27,137 nt of DNA, taken from Muribaculaceae bacterium (lineage in GTDB: Bacteria > Bacteroidota > Bacteroidia > Bacteroidales > Muribaculaceae). How positions within the stretch are numbered: position 1 is the first letter of the stretch; every line of letters starts with the position of its first letter. Shown here one piece after another: positions 13,619-20,752 of this stretch. The notes beneath the pieces are model-generated. The model saw only the letters and a program-made list of their open reading frames with translations. It had not been told where the DNA came from and searched no databases. The stretch is taken from assembly GCA_021443235.1 (NCBI GenBank), contig JABUUJ010000001.1:12371-39507 (forward strand), given 5' to 3'. The translations under genes and the position numbers were made by a program.

Positions 13619-13626
13619 TAACTTTG
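13619..13626 (+). promoter_or_regulatory. -7 element of the vWA gene
   Basis: TAACTTTG is a perfect TAnnTTTG. No TTTG or TTG lies 18-21 bp upstream, so the promoter lacks a -33 box and may need an activator. The start would be near 13632, about 48 nt before the ATG. Confidence 0.6.
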
Positions 13627-13679
13627 CACCAGAAACAAAAAAACAAATTTTTTTAATAACAATTTAAATACATTTTATT

Positions 13680-14327
13680 ATGAACGCAAAGACTTATAAC
13701 ATTATCATTCTTGACAAGAGCGGCAGCATGTCGTGTGTTAGAAAAGAGACTGTCGACAACGTTAACGAGATTCTGGGCTCTATCCGCTCATCGCAGGAAA
13801 AAAACGCTGAGGTAGAGCAAGTTGTCACCCTCGTAGCATTCTGTGGATGCGAAATCAAGACATTAATCGACGCACAACCCGTGAGCAAGGTCGATAATAT
13901 CTCTTTCAAAAGCTACCAGACTTGCTGCACCACACCGCTTTACGACGCAATCGGCATGACCATCACCAAGCTCCAAAAGCGCATCATCGACGAGGAGAAT
14001 GCCGCCGTGGCTGTGACCGTGATCACCGACGGCTATGAGAACTCGTCGCACGAATATTCGCGTGTCTCAATCAAAGCCCTGATTGATGCCTACAAGGAAA
14101 AGGGCTGGATGTTTGCCTACATAGGTGCCGACCACGATGTGGAGAGTGTGGCCTTCTCGCTGTCGATCGACAACGCCTTGAGGTTTAAAAAGACCGGCAG
14201 TGGCATGAAAGAAATGCAATTGTGCCTCTGCAAGGCGCTGAGTGATTGGGACGAGAAAATGCACGACATAGACATGACTCCCGAAAAACGCAAAGAGTGC
14301 AGCAAGAGTTTTTTTGATAAATTTTAA
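13680..14327 (+). CDS. Soluble von Willebrand factor A (vWA) domain protein
   Basis: A 215-residue protein that is almost entirely one vWA domain. The metal-ion-dependent adhesion site (MIDAS) is intact: DKSGS (12-16) gives D12, S14 and S16, TTPLYDA (84-90) gives the Thr, and VITDGYENSS (114-123) gives D117. There is no signal peptide, no membrane segment and no partner domain, so it should be cytoplasmic and bind a protein ligand through a bridging Mg2+. It resembles the small vWA proteins found near TerY-type, kinase or ATPase modules, but none of those partners is here. It sits alone on its transcript, with the unknown 343-residue gene 102 bp downstream under a separate sigma-54-type promoter. 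The ATG at 13680 is the only plausible start. The biological role is unknown. Confidence 0.88.
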   Translation: MNAKTYNIIILDKSGSMSCVRKETVDNVNEILGSIRSSQEKNAEVEQVVTLVAFCGCEIKTLIDAQPVSKVDNISFKSYQTCCTTPLYDAIGMTITKLQKRIIDEENAAVAVTVITDGYENSSHEYSRVSIKALIDAYKEKGWMFAYIGADHDVESVAFSLSIDNALRFKKTGSGMKEMQLCLCKALSDWDEKMHDIDMTPEKRKECSKSFFDKF

Positions 14328-14341
14328 TTGTTTTAAGGCGA

Positions 14342-14381
14342 ATGCGAGTTTCGTGTCACGGGTTTGGCACGAAACTTGCAT
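14342..14381. repeat. 14-bp inverted repeat embracing the sigma-54 promoter
   Basis: ATGCGAGTTTCGTG (14342-14355) and CACGAAACTTGCAT (14368-14381) are complementary at 13 of 14 positions, the exception being a G-T. The spacer is 12 bp. The right arm contains most of the -24/-12 promoter; the left arm is a degraded mirror copy of it pointing the other way. There is no T-run, so it is not a typical terminator for the vWA gene. Confidence 0.8.
14365..14380 (+). promoter_or_regulatory. Sigma-54-type -24/-12 promoter of the 343-residue gene
   Basis: TGGCACGAAACTTGCA fits TGGCACG-N4-TTGCW at every position, with GG at 14366-14367 and GC at 14378-14379, 12 bp apart. Transcription would start near 14391, about 39 nt before the ATG. 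The flanks (TTTGGCACG and TTGCATGTATT) nearly repeat those of the promoter at 1553. Confidence 0.82.
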
Positions 14382-14429
14382 GTATTATTATCGATAACAA
14401 GAACAATGAACTTGTAAAGATTAATTAGT

Positions 14430-15461
14430 ATGGACAACAGTGTGCAAAAACCCGGTTTTGGCGAGATTCAATTAGTAGGCAACGTTCCAGCCTCGGTCGT
14501 GACTTTGGCGGAGATTCGTGCCAGTAGGCTCAATTTCAAGATTACCCGCGTCGACGATTCGACATCGGCCTACATCTGTGCGCGTCGCCTCAACCTGGTC
14601 AATGTGGGCACTGATGCCACTTTGACACTGTCGTTGGACTTTGTGTCGCAATGGCACATTGTGGATAAGTGCAACGAGTTCTTTTACAAGCTAACCGACG
14701 TCAACGACGACACGCGTGGCGACATAGTCATCGGCTCTGACGACAACTTTGGAGAAGTCTTATGTTGTAAGCCATGTGCCAAGCCATCGCCTGAGCTCAA
14801 TATATCGCTTATAAGGGCAAAGAAAAAATCCAAAGCGCTTGAAAAAGATCCTATTTTTGAGCTGATGGAATACAAACTGGCAGCAGTTGACGACGACGAT
14901 GACGATGAGGCACGCAAGTTGGAGCGTGAACGCTTGCAGCTGCTTGAGGAACTCAAAATCATGATCCTCAACTATGTAAGCAAATACCATCGCTATCCCA
15001 CCGACGAGCTTTTAGAGTTGCTGAAGGGCAAGATTGTGATCAATCCCAACGGGCTCAGCCGCCTTGTGGTGAACGGCAATGCCAGAATCGTGCTCTCCGA
15101 CTATGACGAGATGGAGATACGCATGTCGGCGCGCGAACGAATGCTCTACATCTTCTTCCTCAAGCACCCCGAGGGCGTGCGTCAGGTCGATTTAGACCAG
15201 CACAAAAAGGAGCTGATGGATATTTACAGCATCGTCTTCCCCGGGCAGAACGATGAACGCGCAACCACTATGATCGACAACCTGTGCGACCCGCTCAACG
15301 GCGCTGTGCGAGAGTCAATCTCAAGGATAAAAAAGAACGTAAAAGACGTGATTAAGTCCGACGAGGCTCAGAAGTATTATATCTCCGGAAATAGGGGAGG
15401 GGTCTACAAGATTGAGTTGTCGCGCGACATGGTACAACTGCCCGCAGCCTTCACAGCCTGA
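14430..15461 (+). CDS. Unknown protein with acidic linker and conserved Bacteroidetes C-terminal domain
   Basis: A 343-residue cytoplasmic protein with no signal peptide or membrane segment. Residues 1-125 look like a beta-rich N-terminal domain with several cysteines (C50, C81, C112, C113, C116). A basic patch KKKSK (131-135) is followed by six consecutive Asp (154-159) and a charged, probably coiled-coil helix (160-185). The C-terminal half (185-330) has RYPTDELLELLKGKIVINPN, LSDYDEMEIRMSARERMLYI, then FLKHPEGV and SRIKKNVKDVI...YYISGNRGGVYKI. I recognise this arrangement from uncharacterised Bacteroidetes proteins but know no function. A winged-helix-like fold is possible for 235-330. It is driven by a perfect sigma-54 promoter and follows the vWA gene. 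Either a regulator or an effector of a stress response would fit. Confidence 0.8.
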   Translation: MDNSVQKPGFGEIQLVGNVPASVVTLAEIRASRLNFKITRVDDSTSAYICARRLNLVNVGTDATLTLSLDFVSQWHIVDKCNEFFYKLTDVNDDTRGDIVIGSDDNFGEVLCCKPCAKPSPELNISLIRAKKKSKALEKDPIFELMEYKLAAVDDDDDDEARKLERERLQLLEELKIMILNYVSKYHRYPTDELLELLKGKIVINPNGLSRLVVNGNARIVLSDYDEMEIRMSARERMLYIFFLKHPEGVRQVDLDQHKKELMDIYSIVFPGQNDERATTMIDNLCDPLNGAVRESISRIKKNVKDVIKSDEAQKYYISGNRGGVYKIELSRDMVQLPAAFTA

Positions 15462-15540
15462 TATCCAGCCACAACCACACACTACCAAGATTTAAACAAA
15501 ACAATACAAATTCACCTATTCCCATGAAATGCACACACTG

Positions 15541-15570
15541 ATGCGACGCCCAAAAGCGCCGCATTTTTTT
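15541..15570 (+). terminator. Terminator of the 343-residue gene
   Basis: ATGCGACGC (15541-15549) and GCGCCGCAT (15556-15564) form a 9-bp stem with one A-C mismatch and a 6-nt loop, followed by a run of seven T ending at 15570. It lies about 80 bp after the stop codon. The rest of the 367-bp gap up to 15828 holds the polysaccharide promoter and leader and no gene. Confidence 0.85.
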
Positions 15571-15712
15571 GCTCTTAATTAACCAAAAAAAGTGTGGAAT
15601 ATCGCACAATAAACGGGGGCGGTTATTCGTTATAACTATAAACGCCGCAAAGGGTGAAAATGGTTGACTTGTCGCATTGCGGTGCGTTTTGCTCGACTAT
15701 TTGGTAGAAAAT

Positions 15713-15745
15713 AATTGCATAGCAATTTTATTTTTACTAACTTTG
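15713..15745 (+). promoter_or_regulatory. -33/-7 promoter of the polysaccharide operon with palindrome at -33
   Basis: TTG (15715-15717) and a perfect TAACTTTG (15738-15745) are 20 bp apart. The -33 box lies inside AATTGC-ATA-GCAATT (15713-15727), an inverted repeat that may be an operator. No long inverted repeats flank the promoter, so an invertible switch is not supported. Confidence 0.78.
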
Positions 15746-15750
15746 CACGT

Positions 15751-15785
15751 CTATGCGCTCTCGCACAGGGTGTGAAATCGCATAG
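15751..15785 (+). promoter_or_regulatory. 5'-terminal leader hairpin of the polysaccharide operon
   Basis: CTATGCG (15751-15757) pairs with CGCATAG (15779-15785), and CACA/TGTG inside can extend the structure. The predicted transcription start is near 15751-15752, so the RNA would begin with this hairpin. It is a plausible recognition element for the UpxY antiterminator encoded next, which acts in the leader of its own operon in Bacteroides. Confidence 0.55.
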
Positions 15786-15828
15786 AAAAATATTTTGGGT
15801 TTTATAATTCTTTGAATATCATCATTTT

Positions 15829-16434
15829 ATGCGATATTCGAAGCCCCAAAACTATGTACCTAACAGTAGAAATGCTCATCAGGTGGAAGAGTTGATTGCT
15901 AACCCGTGCAACGCGAAATGCTGGTTTGCCATGCGCGTGACCTATCAGCGCGAGCTCAGCGTGAAGCAGCTTCTCGACGCCGCTCACATCGAGAACTACA
16001 TAGCCATGCGTCGCGAGTCACGACTGGTGCGTGGCCGCAAGTCGAGCGTGATGGTGCCGGTGGTGCACAACCTCGTCTTCGTGCGCGAGACAAGAGCTGC
16101 CGTTCAGGCCTTCAAGGCCCGTGTGCCACACTTGCAATACATGATGGCGCGCAACGGCGGCACGAGCGAGCCCATTATTGTCCCCGACAGCCAGATGCGC
16201 GATTTCATCGCGGTTTCATCGGCCGACACGGGCAATGTGGCCTACTATGAGCCTGGCGATGTCGACTTGGCGGCTGGCACGCAGGTGCGTGTTCACGGTG
16301 GCTCGTTCGACGGCCTGACAGGTACGTTTGTAAAGATTAAAGGAAAGCGCAACAAGCAGTTTGTGATTGCGGTGCAAAATGTGCTCGCCGTCGCGATCGA
16401 TGCGTTAAACTGTGATTTTATTGAGAAATTGTAG
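15829..16434 (+). CDS. upxY: UpxY-type NusG-like transcription antiterminator
   Basis: A 201-residue specialised NusG paralogue. Residues about 30-140 form the NGN domain that binds RNA polymerase: CWFAMRVTYQRELSVKQLL opens it, and VMVPVVHNLVFVRET matches the central strands seen in UpxY and RfaH proteins. Residues about 147-195 form a KOW domain (GTQVRVHGGSFDGLTGTFVK). A short N-terminal extension of about 30 residues precedes the NGN domain; M1 at 15829 is the only suitable start, since the next in-frame Met lies inside the NGN domain. In Bacteroides such proteins sit first in capsule operons and let polymerase read through the leader of their own operon. The position here, directly before a complete set of polysaccharide genes, says the same. 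The usual UpxZ partner gene does not follow. Confidence 0.9.
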   Translation: MRYSKPQNYVPNSRNAHQVEELIANPCNAKCWFAMRVTYQRELSVKQLLDAAHIENYIAMRRESRLVRGRKSSVMVPVVHNLVFVRETRAAVQAFKARVPHLQYMMARNGGTSEPIIVPDSQMRDFIAVSSADTGNVAYYEPGDVDLAAGTQVRVHGGSFDGLTGTFVKIKGKRNKQFVIAVQNVLAVAIDALNCDFIEKL

Positions 16435-16438
16435 CGAA

Positions 16439-17533
16439 ATGGAGATTAAAACCATATATATCATTCTTGCAACTATTGCGCTGGTGGCTACATGGGCAAT
16501 CATGCCCTATGCCATCAGGTATGCTATCTATAAGTCGCTTTATGACACCCCCGACGACCGTCGCGTGCACGAGGGCCTCATCCCGCGCATTGGCGGGGCG
16601 GTATTTGTGCCTGTGGCTGTATTGGCCACTATCTTGACTCTCCTCGCCATAGGGCTTGTCGACCCCAGTCGATTTGAGAACCGCGCAATTCTTGACATCG
16701 TGTTGCAGCTCATGGCTGTGATGCTGCTTTTTGTCGTGGGATTTATCGACGACGTGTGGGAACTGCGCTATCGCGTGAAATTCCTTGTCCAATTCATTGC
16801 CGGAATCCTGCTATGCGCTTCGGGCATCTATATCACCAACCTACATGGCCTGCTGGGCATTCACGAGATCCCGGCGTTCTGGGGATGGACAATTACAGTA
16901 TTCGCGGTGATTTACTGCACCAACGCAATGAACTTTATCGATGGCGTCGATGGCCAGGCTGCAATGCTTGCCGTCACGTCATTTTTCTATTTTCTGCTGG
17001 TGATGGGCCGAAGCATGCCGTTGCCCTATGCCGTCCTCTCGATGATGCTCACCGTCACTCTCATCGCCTTCCTGCGATTCAACCTGCTGGGAAATCCCGA
17101 CAAGCAGCGCAAGACCTTCATGGGCGATGCCGGGTCGCTCACACTGGGCGTGGTGATGGTGATGATTGCCGTGTCGCTCAACGAGTCTAACATTCCCGGC
17201 ACAAAGCCCGACAGCATGTTTATCAAGGGCTTTGCCCCACTGTTGCTGCCGTGCCTCGACGTGGTGCGCGTGGTGGCTCACCGCGTGCGCAACGGCAACA
17301 ACCCGTTTGAGGCCGATAAGAACCACATCCACCACAAGCTCATGCAGTGCGGGCTCTCGACCCGCGTGATTTTCCTGCCAGTGGCGATACTCAACGCCGC
17401 CATCATCACCGTGTCCTACTTGCTGAGCGAGTTTATCGACGCTAACGCCGTGATACTCATCCTCACGATTTCCTACCTCGTGCTCGATGTGTGTCTCACC
17501 ATATTCATAAGAAAAATAAAAACTAAAACATAA
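16439..17533 (+). CDS. WecA/MraY-like undecaprenyl-phosphate sugar-1-phosphate transferase
   Basis: A 364-residue polytopic inner-membrane enzyme with about ten to eleven hydrophobic segments. It shows the polyprenyl-phosphate HexNAc-1-phosphate transferase motifs: GFIDDVWELRYRVKFLVQ (the Asp-Asp pair), NAMNFIDGVDGQAA, FMGDAGSLTLG and HIHHKLMQCG. It would load the first sugar phosphate (likely GlcNAc or a related N-acetylhexosamine) onto undecaprenyl phosphate, starting the repeat unit of the polysaccharide. The start at 16439 lies 4 bp after the upxY stop; an in-frame ATG at 16412, which would overlap upxY, is less likely. The stop codon overlaps the next ATG by one base (TAATG), indicating coupling with the export gene. 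Confidence 0.92.
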   Translation: MEIKTIYIILATIALVATWAIMPYAIRYAIYKSLYDTPDDRRVHEGLIPRIGGAVFVPVAVLATILTLLAIGLVDPSRFENRAILDIVLQLMAVMLLFVVGFIDDVWELRYRVKFLVQFIAGILLCASGIYITNLHGLLGIHEIPAFWGWTITVFAVIYCTNAMNFIDGVDGQAAMLAVTSFFYFLLVMGRSMPLPYAVLSMMLTVTLIAFLRFNLLGNPDKQRKTFMGDAGSLTLGVVMVMIAVSLNESNIPGTKPDSMFIKGFAPLLLPCLDVVRVVAHRVRNGNNPFEADKNHIHHKLMQCGLSTRVIFLPVAILNAAIITVSYLLSEFIDANAVILILTISYLVLDVCLTIFIRKIKTKT

Positions 17534-18327
17534 TGAAATCTCTCAAACTATTGACTGCTGCCGCCCTCGCTTTGACGCTGGGCGCATGCTCAACACCGCA
17601 GCTGGGCTATTTCCAGGGTGTGCAATCGGGACAGTCGTTCGACGTCTCCAAACCGGTCTTCGCCACTTTCCAGCCTGGCGACAAACTGTCGATTTTGGTG
17701 AGCAGCAAGGACCCAAGCCTTGCCTATGTGTTTAACCTGCCCGTTGTGGGCAACTACAGGCCCAACACCGAGGACAACCCCATCACCAACCGTGTGTCTA
17801 ACTATACCATCGACCAGGACGGCACCATTGACTTCCCCGTCTTGGGCAAGATTCACATCGCAGGCATGACTCGACGTGAGGTGGCCGACTATATAAAAAA
17901 CCAGCTCGTGACCAAGGAGTTGCTTAAAGACCCCACCATCACCATCGAGCCCATCGACCTCACCTACGGCGTTATGGGAGAGGTGAAAAGCCCAGGACGA
18001 TATGCCTTCGACCACGACAAGCTCACCCTGCTCGACGCTCTCAGCCGCTCGGGCGACCTCACCATCTACGGACAACGCGAAAACGTGCTCGTGGCGCGCA
18101 CCGAGAACGGAAAGCAGACCTACTACCGCGTCGACCTCACCAATGCCGACCAGCTCTACGCATCGCCGGTGTTCTATCTCCGCCCCAACGACATTATCTA
18201 CATCGAGCCCAACAAGCGTCGCGCCAAGGAATCTAGCGAGGTGGGCAACACCCTTGCGCAACCCACTCTGTGGGTGTCGGTGGCATCGCTCCTTACCTCG
18301 GTGGCGGTTCTCATCTTTAGAAAATAA
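17533..18327 (+). CDS. Polysaccharide export lipoprotein (Wza/BexD family)
   Basis: A 264-residue outer-membrane export protein. A lipoprotein signal peptide ends in LTLGAC with C19 as the lipidated residue. The polysaccharide export domain covers about residues 50-145 (QPGDKLSILVSSKD, IDQDGTIDFPVLGKIHIAGM). A SLBB-type segment follows at about 150-235 (GEVKSPGRYAFDHDKLTLLD and RPNDIIYIEPNK). The C-terminus ends in a hydrophobic helix (LWVSVASLLTSVAVLIF), as is usual for Bacteroidetes Wza proteins. An octameric ring would form the outer-membrane channel working with the Wzc-like protein encoded 18 bp downstream. It starts on the last base of the stop codon of the preceding gene. Confidence 0.93.
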   Translation: MKSLKLLTAAALALTLGACSTPQLGYFQGVQSGQSFDVSKPVFATFQPGDKLSILVSSKDPSLAYVFNLPVVGNYRPNTEDNPITNRVSNYTIDQDGTIDFPVLGKIHIAGMTRREVADYIKNQLVTKELLKDPTITIEPIDLTYGVMGEVKSPGRYAFDHDKLTLLDALSRSGDLTIYGQRENVLVARTENGKQTYYRVDLTNADQLYASPVFYLRPNDIIYIEPNKRRAKESSEVGNTLAQPTLWVSVASLLTSVAVLIFRK

Positions 18328-18345
18328 TTAAACTACTATAGAATA

Positions 18346-20739
18346 ATGAACAATAACAATCAGGAAGCTAATCGCACCGACTATAACGCGACCGACGATC
18401 AGGCACGCATCCAAGAATGGCTGGCCTACCTGCCCAAAAGATGGCGCTGGTTTATAGTGTGCATTACTTTGGCTTTGCTTGGCGGTGCCTACTATTACCT
18501 CACCACCGAGCCCATTTTCACCCGCAAGTCGGCAGTGCTTATCACCGACAATGAGTCCTCGTCAATCTCCAAGCAGTTCAGCCAGTTCTCGGCTTTCGGC
18601 GTATCGACGGGACGCGACAATGTCTATAATGAAATGTTAACTTTCAAGTCTCCGTCCTACATGCTCGACGTCGTCAAGAAGCTGCACCTCGACATGGACT
18701 ATAGGGTTGAGGGCTTTTTCCGTGAGAGCGTGCTCTATGGCAAGAACTTGCCCATTATGGTCACTATGACCGACTTGCATGAAGATGATGTTGCCAAAAT
18801 GGAAGTGAAAATCATTGATGCCAACACGTTCAAGCTGAGCAACTTCCAGTTCATCGGCGAGAACGGCGAGAAGGAGGAGTCGCTGAAGGAGATTAAAGGC
18901 AATTTCGGCACCATCATCAAGACCCCCATTGGGAAAGTGCTTATCAACAAGTCCGAATATTTCGACCTCTCGTTTGATAAAACCATCAAGGTAAGCCGAA
19001 CCCCCCTCTTTGACGTTACTACTAAATATGTGGGTCGACTGTATGCCGCCTTAGAAGATCAGAAAGCCTCTGTTATAGGACTTGAGATTGGAGACGAGAG
19101 CGCCCAGCGTGCAGAAGACGTGCTTAACGTGCTTTATGAGGTGTACAACGAAAAGTGGTTTGACAACATAAACCAGCAAGCAGTGAGCACCTCACAGTTT
19201 ATCGATCAGGAACTTAAGACCATAGAGAGCGAGTTGGGGTCGGTCGACAGCGACATCGCCAGTTACAAGAGCAGCAACAACATGCCTGATGTTGAGGCAA
19301 CCACACGCATAAATATTACTCGCTCTGAATCTTTGAGTCAGCAGCGCATGGAACTTGACAACCAAAAGTATATCGCCAACTACATACGCAAGCAGCTCAT
19401 GAACGAGAGCACCAAGTACGAGATGCTTCCGGTCAATACTGGCTTTGAAAACGCTATCATCGGACAGCAAATTATGGCATACAACAAGTTGATAGGTCAG
19501 CGCAACAGTTATATTAGTAACAGTGGCGCCAACAACCCCGTCGTGCTTGAACTTGACCAGATGCTTGCCGCCAACCGACGCTCAATCATCGGGTCGCTCG
19601 ACAACGCTATCGCCAACCTCACCAATCGCCTCAACGACATCAAGGGCTTTGAGAACAAGACCAACAGCCAAATCTCGCAAAGCCCCATGCAAGCCAAATA
19701 CCTGCTCACCGTTGAACGTCAGCAGAAGGTTAAGGAGCAACTTTATGTGTTCTTGCTCCAGAAACGTGCCGAGACTCAAATGACCAAGGCCTACAACTCC
19801 AAGACCAAGCTACTCAACCCGCCTGCTGGTTCGCGTAAGCACTCCTATCCTGTCAAGGTCAATGTATTAGCCATATCAATTGTGCTGGGGCTCTTTTTCC
19901 CCACGCTCATCCTCACCATCCTGTTCAACCTCGACACTACCGTGCACAACCGCAAGGACATCGAGTCGCTCAGCATGCCGTTTGTGGGTGAGATTCCACT
20001 CAACTACAAGAGTTACTCGGGACTGATGTCCTTCCTTAACAAGCGTCGTGAGGTACGCAAAATCGTTGTTGAGGAGAAGAAAAACAATGTCATCAACGAG
20101 TCGTTCCGCGTGATTCGCACCAACCTGGAGTTTGTCGCTGGCAAGGAACACAAGTGCAACGTGATAATGTTCACATCGGCGTTCCCTGGCTCGGGCAAGA
20201 CCTTCGTCTCGTCAAACCTTGCCACAGCCTTTGCCATCAACGGAAAGAAAGTGCTGCTCATCGACCTTGACCTGCGCAAGGGTACTACATCGCAGTTTGT
20301 GCAAAACACCAGCAGGGGCCTCTCCAACTACTTGAGCCACAACATCGAGGACTATCGCCAGCTCATCATCAAGGACGCTATCGTTCCTGGCTTGGATCTT
20401 ATCCCAATTGGCGTTATTCCTCCCAACCCCACCGAGTTGCTTTATAGCGACCTGCTCGAGAAACTGCTCGACGGCCTCAAGGGTGAATATGATTGCATCT
20501 TCCTTGACTGTCCGCCCGTGGGTATCGTTGCCGACGCGTCAATCGTCACCAAACTGTGCGACATGACCATCTTCATCATTCGCGCTGGTCTGTTTGAGCG
20601 CAACATGCTTCCCGAGGTTGACTCCTATTACAAGGAAAAACGTTATAACAACCTTGTTGTTTTGCTTAATGGTGTCAAGGACGAATATCATATATATGGA
20701 CGCTACGGCAATTATGCCGATGGCCCTAACAAAAAATAA
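18346..20739 (+). CDS. Wzc-like chain-length determinant fused to BY tyrosine kinase
   Basis: A 797-residue inner-membrane protein. A first membrane helix (about 30-50, RWFIVCITLALLGGAYYYL) is followed by a large periplasmic Wzz region with coiled coil and a GNVR-type segment. A second helix lies at about 503-525. The C-terminal cytoplasmic BY-kinase has Walker A AFPGSGKT (612-619, K618), Walker A' VLLIDLDLRKG (636-646) and Walker B CIFLDCPP (717-724, D721). The C-terminal tail carries a tyrosine cluster, Y781, Y784, Y787 and Y790, spaced exactly three apart. It sets chain length and couples polymerisation to export through Wza; cycles of Tyr phosphorylation control assembly. The kinase is fused to the Wzz part, as in Proteobacteria and many Bacteroidetes, not split as in Firmicutes. 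Confidence 0.95.
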   Translation: MNNNNQEANRTDYNATDDQARIQEWLAYLPKRWRWFIVCITLALLGGAYYYLTTEPIFTRKSAVLITDNESSSISKQFSQFSAFGVSTGRDNVYNEMLTFKSPSYMLDVVKKLHLDMDYRVEGFFRESVLYGKNLPIMVTMTDLHEDDVAKMEVKIIDANTFKLSNFQFIGENGEKEESLKEIKGNFGTIIKTPIGKVLINKSEYFDLSFDKTIKVSRTPLFDVTTKYVGRLYAALEDQKASVIGLEIGDESAQRAEDVLNVLYEVYNEKWFDNINQQAVSTSQFIDQELKTIESELGSVDSDIASYKSSNNMPDVEATTRINITRSESLSQQRMELDNQKYIANYIRKQLMNESTKYEMLPVNTGFENAIIGQQIMAYNKLIGQRNSYISNSGANNPVVLELDQMLAANRRSIIGSLDNAIANLTNRLNDIKGFENKTNSQISQSPMQAKYLLTVERQQKVKEQLYVFLLQKRAETQMTKAYNSKTKLLNPPAGSRKHSYPVKVNVLAISIVLGLFFPTLILTILFNLDTTVHNRKDIESLSMPFVGEIPLNYKSYSGLMSFLNKRREVRKIVVEEKKNNVINESFRVIRTNLEFVAGKEHKCNVIMFTSAFPGSGKTFVSSNLATAFAINGKKVLLIDLDLRKGTTSQFVQNTSRGLSNYLSHNIEDYRQLIIKDAIVPGLDLIPIGVIPPNPTELLYSDLLEKLLDGLKGEYDCIFLDCPPVGIVADASIVTKLCDMTIFIIRAGLFERNMLPEVDSYYKEKRYNNLVVLLNGVKDEYHIYGRYGNYADGPNKK

Positions 20740-20752
20740 TTTATATTGCTAA

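Noticed and set aside
15600..15828. Invertible, phase-variable promoter before the polysaccharide operon
   Set aside because: Only short inverted repeats are present (6 bp at the -33 box, 7 bp in the leader, CCGCAA/TTGCGG near 15650-15680). No matched long repeats flank the promoter and no invertase gene is nearby.
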